A stretch of DNA of 64,000 nt from positions 1-64,000 of the forward strand of contig JAXMAZ010000005.1 of assembly GCA_046350115.1 (NCBI GenBank). Direction: 5' to 3'. The DNA is from JAXMAZ01 sp046350115. GTDB lineage: Bacteria > Planctomycetota > Planctomycetia > Gemmatales > Gemmataceae. Below the pieces are notes generated by a model. That model was not told where the DNA came from. It did no database searches and saw only the letters and a list, made by a program, of their open reading frames with translations. Each line of letters opens with the position of its first letter. Positions within the stretch are counted from its first letter, which is position 1. Position numbers and translations under genes: made by a program. This document shows positions 59,853 through 64,000 of this stretch, one piece after another.

Positions 59853-62800
59853 ATGTCCACCCCGCCTGCCTTTCTGGCCGACCGCCGGCCCCTCGCGTGG
59901 AAGCAGATGCCGGCCAGCGCCCCGTTCGCCGAGCCGTTTGTCCACCTCGGGAACGGAAACCCGAAGCTCGAAGTCCTCGTCGTCTCCGCCCCCGCGGACC
60001 GGAGCCCGGTCCCGATCCGCTCCCTCTGGAAGGCCCGGCTCGGCGGTCGGGCCGTCCCGCTGCTCGTGGCCGTCGTCCACGACGAGGCTCAGGTCACCCT
60101 CTGTGGCCCGGTCGGGATCAAGGACGACCCGCCTCTCCGGCCACGGCTCGACCGCGGGCAGGCCGAGCGGGCCTGCCGCGAGGCCCTCGACCAGCCGAAC
60201 AAAGAGGCTGCCCTCCGCTACCTCCGCGACACCCTCCCAGCCGTCGAGTCGGCCCTCCCCGGCGTCCGCAACGAGGGGTTCCTCGCTACCCACGAGCTGG
60301 AGCGCGGGGCCCCGCGGCTGCCGAAATGGGCGGACCTCACCACCCGTGGCCGGGCGCTGGTCGGCCTGGGCGACACCGAGTTGCTCGCCGGGCTCGGGTT
60401 CGAGCTGAACGCGATCGACTCGCTGACCAGCCTGCTGAAGGCGTCGGGCACGAACTCCCGGGCCGGGGTGGCCGTGGTGCTCCAGGCCGGCGAGTCCCCG
60501 GACCTGGAGGCCGAGCGGTTCAACGGCATGTCCCCGGTCACCTACGCGATGGCGGTGGCCGACCGCGAGAACCTCCGCTACGTCCTGGTCTGCCAGGGAC
60601 CGAAGGTCCGGCTCTACCCGGTCGGGCTGGGGGTCGGGGTCGGCCGCCGGGGCCGGACCGAGACCTTCGTCGAGCTGCACACCGGGCTCATCCGCGACGA
60701 CCACGCCGGGTACATCTGGGCGCTGCTCTCGGCCGACGCCCTGGACGCCGGCGGGACCCTCGACCACCTGCTCGAAGAGTCCCGCCGATTCGCCGGCGAC
60801 CTGGCCGTCCGGCTCCGGGAGCGGGTGTACGACCTCGTCATTCCCGAATTGGCCAAGGGGTTGATCGCCGCCCGCAAGCTCAAGAAGCCGACCGCGGCCG
60901 ACCTCACCGAAACCTACCGGATGGCGATGACCGTCCTGTTCCGGCTCCTGTTCGTCGCCTACGCCGAGGACAAGGACCTGCTGCCGTACAAGTGGAACGG
61001 GCTGTACCAGTCGCGGTCACTCAAGACCAAAGCCCGCGAGCTGCTCGAACTCCACCACTCCGCCAAGGCGTTCGACGAGGGCGACTCGCTCTGGGAGGAG
61101 GTGGACCGGCTGTTCCGTGCTGTCGAGGACGGGAACACCGAGTGGGGCGTGCCGGCCTACGGCGGCGAGTTGTTCTCCCGCGACAAGGACGAGTCGCCCA
61201 CCGGGGCCCGACTGGCCGGTGTCCGGCTGTCGAACACCGTCTTCGGCTCCGCCCTCCGTGACCTGCTCCTGATCGAGACCGCCGAGGGCCTCGGGCCGGT
61301 GGACTTCCGCAGCCTCGGGGTCCGCGAGTTCGGCACCGTGTACGAGGGGCTGCTCGAAAGCGAGCTGGCCGTTGCCGAGACGGACCTCACCACTGACCGG
61401 GAAGGAAACTACCGGCCTGCCCGGACGGGCGACGAAGTCAAGGTGGCGAAGGGTCAGGTGTACCTGCACAACCAGAGCGGCCAGCGGAAGGCGACCGGCA
61501 CGTACTTCACCAAGGAGTTCGCTGTCGATCACTTGCTCGACGAGGCCCTCGAACCCGCCCTGGCCGACCACCTGGCCCGGCTGGACAAGCTCGACGACAC
61601 CGCCGCGGCCGAGCGGTTCTTCGACTTCCGGGTGGCCGACATCGCGATGGGGTCGGCCCACTTCCTCGTCGCCGCCGTGGACCGGATCGAGCGGGCTTTC
61701 AGCAGCTACCTGGCGCGTCGGACGCTGCCCGGGGTACGGACCGAACTCGCCACCCTCCGAGCCGCGGCGGAAACCGCCCTCGGCGAGCTGAAGGACCAGA
61801 TCGAGATCGAAGACACACAACTCCTCCGGCGGCAGATCGCCCGCCGGTGCATCTACGGCACGGACATGAACCCCGTCGCCGTTTCGCTCGCCCGGCTGTC
61901 CATCTGGATTCACACATTCGTGCCGGGCCTGCCGCTGTCGCTGCTCGACCACAGTCTGGTGTGCGGGAACTCGCTGGTCGGGGTCGGCCGGGTGAGCGAG
62001 ATCGAGGAGCTGGTCACGGCCCGCAGCGTGGCGCAGAAGGGGCCGAACAAGGGGAAGCAACTCCTGTTCGGCGGGTTCGACGCGGCTACCCTCCTCGGCG
62101 ACGCCTTGGAGCCGCTCAACAAGGTGGCCAGGATCGCCGACGCCACGCTGGCCGATGTCCGGCGGGCCCGGGCGGCCCTGAAGGAAGCCGAGAAGGCGGT
62201 GGCGTCGGCCGCCGCCCTGTGCGACATCGTCACCGCCTGTCGGCTGACGTGTGCCGAGTTCCCGTTCGACTCGTGGAGCTGGGACGAGGAGAAGGATCGG
62301 CTCACTGGGGCGGCCGAGCACGCGAACGCCCTCAAGGCGTTGGAGCACCTCCCGCCGTTCCACTTCCCGATCGCCTTCCCGGAGGTGTTCCTACGGGACC
62401 GCTCCGGGTTCGACGTTCTCCTCGGCAACCCGCCGTGGGAGAAGGCTCGCGTCGAGGAGCACGCCTTCTGGGCGCGGCACCAGCCGGGGCTCCGGTCGCT
62501 AAGTCCACGTGAGCGGGAGGCGCGGCAGACTGGGCTGCGGAAGGAACGTGGTGATCTGGCGAAACTCCTCGAAGAGGAGACGGCCACAGCCGAGGCCCTG
62601 CGGAAGGCACTTCTGAACGGCCCGTATCCGGGCATGGGCAGCGGGGATCCGGACCTGTACAAGGCGTTCTGCTGGCGGTTCTGGCACCTGATCGCCAGCG
62701 ACGGCGGTCGCACCGGCGTCGTTCTGCCGCGCGGAGCGCTCGCGGCAAAGGGGTCCCACCTGTTCCGGGTCGAAGTGTTCGGCGGATCTCGACAGGTGAT

Positions 62801-63923
62801 CGTCACAACACTCGTGAACAGCCGGCAGTGGGTGTTCGATGAGGTTCACCCCCAGTACACCGTTGGACTGGTCGCCGTCTGCCGTGGTACGCCGGACGGT
62901 CACACGATCGGGCTCCGCGGACCGTTCAACTCGCTAGAGCGGTTCGAGGCCGGGCACCGACGCCCGCCCACCCTGTTTAGTGCCGCCGACGTCGCAAGTT
63001 GGACAGACACCGTTGCCCTGCCGCTGCTGCCGACCGACGAATCACTGGCTGTCTTCGCCCAACTCCGCACACACCCACGGCTCGACTTCAACGACAAGAC
63101 ATCGTGGCGGGCGCGGCCGTACACCGAGGTTCACGCGACGAACGACAAGCACCTCTTCGACATGAAGTCAGAGGAGTGCCCGGAGGGTTTCTGGCCGGTT
63201 TACAAGGGGGAGTCGTTCGACGTATGGGAACCCGATACAGGCACTTACTACGGCTGGGCGGACCCGACAAAGGTTCTGCCGGAATTACTCGCGACACAGA
63301 AGCGGGGTGCCCGATCGAAGGCGTCGCCGTTTTCTGAGTTTCCGGCAGACCGGATCGGCAAGCAGGAACTGCTCGCCTGTCAGTTCCCCCGCATCGCCTT
63401 CCGCGATAACTCGCGGGCCACCGACAGCCGCACGGTCAGGGCCGCGCTGGTACCACCCCGTGTGTTCATCGTCCACCTCGCCCCATCGCTGTTGTTTCCC
63501 CGGGGCACGAAACATGACGTGGCGTACCTGCTCGGCGTGCTTTCTTCCCTCCCACTCGACTGGTATGCCCGCCGCTTTGTGGAACTCCACCTGACGTACC
63601 ATGTCCTGAACCCGTTCCCAATCCCGCGGCCGGCGGAGGACAACCCGCTCCGGAAGCGGGTGGTGGCGCTGGCGGGACGGCTGGCGGCGGTGGATGAGCG
63701 ATTCACGGACTGGGCGAAGGCGGTCCGGGTGGCGTGCGGCCCGCTCGACGACGCTACCCGGGACGACCACGTCCACGAACTCGATGCCGTCGTCGCCCAC
63801 CTGTACGGGCTGACCGAGCCCCAGCTCGTCCACGTCTTCGAGACGTTCCACGAAGGCTGGGACTACATGCCTTGGCTCGCCGCCACTCTGAAGCACTACA
63901 CCGCCTGGGCGAAGAACAAATAG
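59853..63923 (+). CDS. Large Eco57I/PglX-type adenine DNA methyltransferase (possible type IIG/BREX/DISARM-like)
   Basis: A 1356-residue protein. The N-terminal third (about 1-480) is of unknown fold and may contain a nuclease-like or binding domain. The methyltransferase core has motif I D596-IAMGSAHFLVAAVDRIE (the Eco57I-class form of the SAM site), GTYFTKEFAVDHLL before it, and motif IV NPPW at 859-862 (LLGNPPWEKA). FPRIAFRDNSRATDSRTVRA and HLTYHVLNPFPIPRP in the C-terminal part match the target-recognition region of PglX/DISARM-type and type IIG enzymes. It would methylate N6 of adenine in its recognition site. No helicase is in the window; the next gene starts at its edge. It is divergent to the GHKL operon. 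Confidence 0.88.
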   Translation: MSTPPAFLADRRPLAWKQMPASAPFAEPFVHLGNGNPKLEVLVVSAPADRSPVPIRSLWKARLGGRAVPLLVAVVHDEAQVTLCGPVGIKDDPPLRPRLDRGQAERACREALDQPNKEAALRYLRDTLPAVESALPGVRNEGFLATHELERGAPRLPKWADLTTRGRALVGLGDTELLAGLGFELNAIDSLTSLLKASGTNSRAGVAVVLQAGESPDLEAERFNGMSPVTYAMAVADRENLRYVLVCQGPKVRLYPVGLGVGVGRRGRTETFVELHTGLIRDDHAGYIWALLSADALDAGGTLDHLLEESRRFAGDLAVRLRERVYDLVIPELAKGLIAARKLKKPTAADLTETYRMAMTVLFRLLFVAYAEDKDLLPYKWNGLYQSRSLKTKARELLELHHSAKAFDEGDSLWEEVDRLFRAVEDGNTEWGVPAYGGELFSRDKDESPTGARLAGVRLSNTVFGSALRDLLLIETAEGLGPVDFRSLGVREFGTVYEGLLESELAVAETDLTTDREGNYRPARTGDEVKVAKGQVYLHNQSGQRKATGTYFTKEFAVDHLLDEALEPALADHLARLDKLDDTAAAERFFDFRVADIAMGSAHFLVAAVDRIERAFSSYLARRTLPGVRTELATLRAAAETALGELKDQIEIEDTQLLRRQIARRCIYGTDMNPVAVSLARLSIWIHTFVPGLPLSLLDHSLVCGNSLVGVGRVSEIEELVTARSVAQKGPNKGKQLLFGGFDAATLLGDALEPLNKVARIADATLADVRRARAALKEAEKAVASAAALCDIVTACRLTCAEFPFDSWSWDEEKDRLTGAAEHANALKALEHLPPFHFPIAFPEVFLRDRSGFDVLLGNPPWEKARVEEHAFWARHQPGLRSLSPREREARQTGLRKERGDLAKLLEEETATAEALRKALLNGPYPGMGSGDPDLYKAFCWRFWHLIASDGGRTGVVLPRGALAAKGSHLFRVEVFGGSRQVIVTTLVNSRQWVFDEVHPQYTVGLVAVCRGTPDGHTIGLRGPFNSLERFEAGHRRPPTLFSAADVASWTDTVALPLLPTDESLAVFAQLRTHPRLDFNDKTSWRARPYTEVHATNDKHLFDMKSEECPEGFWPVYKGESFDVWEPDTGTYYGWADPTKVLPELLATQKRGARSKASPFSEFPADRIGKQELLACQFPRIAFRDNSRATDSRTVRAALVPPRVFIVHLAPSLLFPRGTKHDVAYLLGVLSSLPLDWYARRFVELHLTYHVLNPFPIPRPAEDNPLRKRVVALAGRLAAVDERFTDWAKAVRVACGPLDDATRDDHVHELDAVVAHLYGLTEPQLVHVFETFHEGWDYMPWLAATLKHYTAWAKNK

Positions 63924-63990
63924 GGATCGACCGCCCTGGTGAGTCTGCCTCCCCGCCTCGCATCCGGATCTGGAAAGGAGCAGCGGCCTC

Positions 63991-64000
63991 ATGTGCGTCG
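63991..64000 (+). CDS. Possible start of the next gene (cut by the window edge)
   Basis: An SD-like AAAGGAG lies 11 bases before ATGTGCGTCG at 63991, 67 bases after the methyltransferase stop. Only three codons are visible, so the identity is unknown. If the locus is a defence system, this is where a helicase or nuclease partner would be expected. Confidence 0.35.

Noticed and set aside
44016..64000. Attachment-site duplicate of the tRNA-Thr 3' end
   Set aside because: I looked for the GGTTCAAATCCCTGAGG end downstream and found only a coding GGGTTCAAACCC at about 56529, which is not a true match.

Overview
This window looks like a chromosomal segment of a planctomycete, most likely of the Gemmataceae. 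The evidence is very high GC, two DUF1559 proteins with type IV prepilin-like N-termini, a small basic protein of the Planctomycetes/Verrucomicrobia/Chlamydiae type, a secreted sulfatase, PQQ/WD40/PPC-type secreted proteins, a PEP-CTERM protein, and long palindromic intergenic elements.

1-43.9 kb is ordinary chromosome. It holds a CBM9-like secreted protein, a CBS protein, 2-oxoacid:ferredoxin oxidoreductase korA-korB followed by a zinc-ribbon/CBS protein, a DUF1559 pseudopilin, a damaged SDR-folK pair, the small basic protein, a LarA-type lactate racemase homologue, an Mrr-like endonuclease, a WD40 protein, a second pseudopilin and an adenylylsulfate kinase. These are followed by a secretin-like fragment, a Ser-less alpha/beta-hydrolase, an MsbA-like ABC exporter, a run of secreted hydrolase or transglutaminase genes (20.6-25.6 kb), DUF434, a large hybrid histidine kinase, an enolase-superfamily enzyme, a PQQ propeller, a sulfatase, an AraC regulator, an OprO/P-like porin, a HEAT-repeat membrane protein, a LOG-family protein and a PPC-domain protein. 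At least thirteen long inverted repeats sit between these genes, and several share a terminal motif.

43.9-64 kb is an accessory island beginning at tRNA-Thr(CGU). It starts with lower-GC sequence, two two-gene cassettes of unknown function (one with a DUF6932-like nucleotidyltransferase-type protein) and two related transposase remnants. A plasmid-like module follows: tyrosine integrase, zinc-finger partner, excisionase-like HTH, RepA/DnaB-like ATPase, winged-helix protein and five exact 22-bp iteron-like repeats with adjacent hairpins. After a PEP-CTERM gene and IS remnants comes the most interesting unit. A divergent locus carries an XRE-HTH/GHKL-ATPase fusion and two downstream genes, all overlapping by 4 bp, on the minus strand. 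Opposite them lies a 1356-residue Eco57I/PglX-like DNA methyltransferase on the plus strand. Between them is a sigma70-type promoter with a palindromic operator in its spacer. I read this as a candidate uncharacterised restriction/defence system that continues beyond the window.

Several genes (korA, the SDR, folK, the hybrid kinase, the HEAT protein) carry apparent single-base frameshifts in GC-rich tracts. Because otherwise intact long genes surround them, I regard sequencing or assembly error as at least as likely as real decay.
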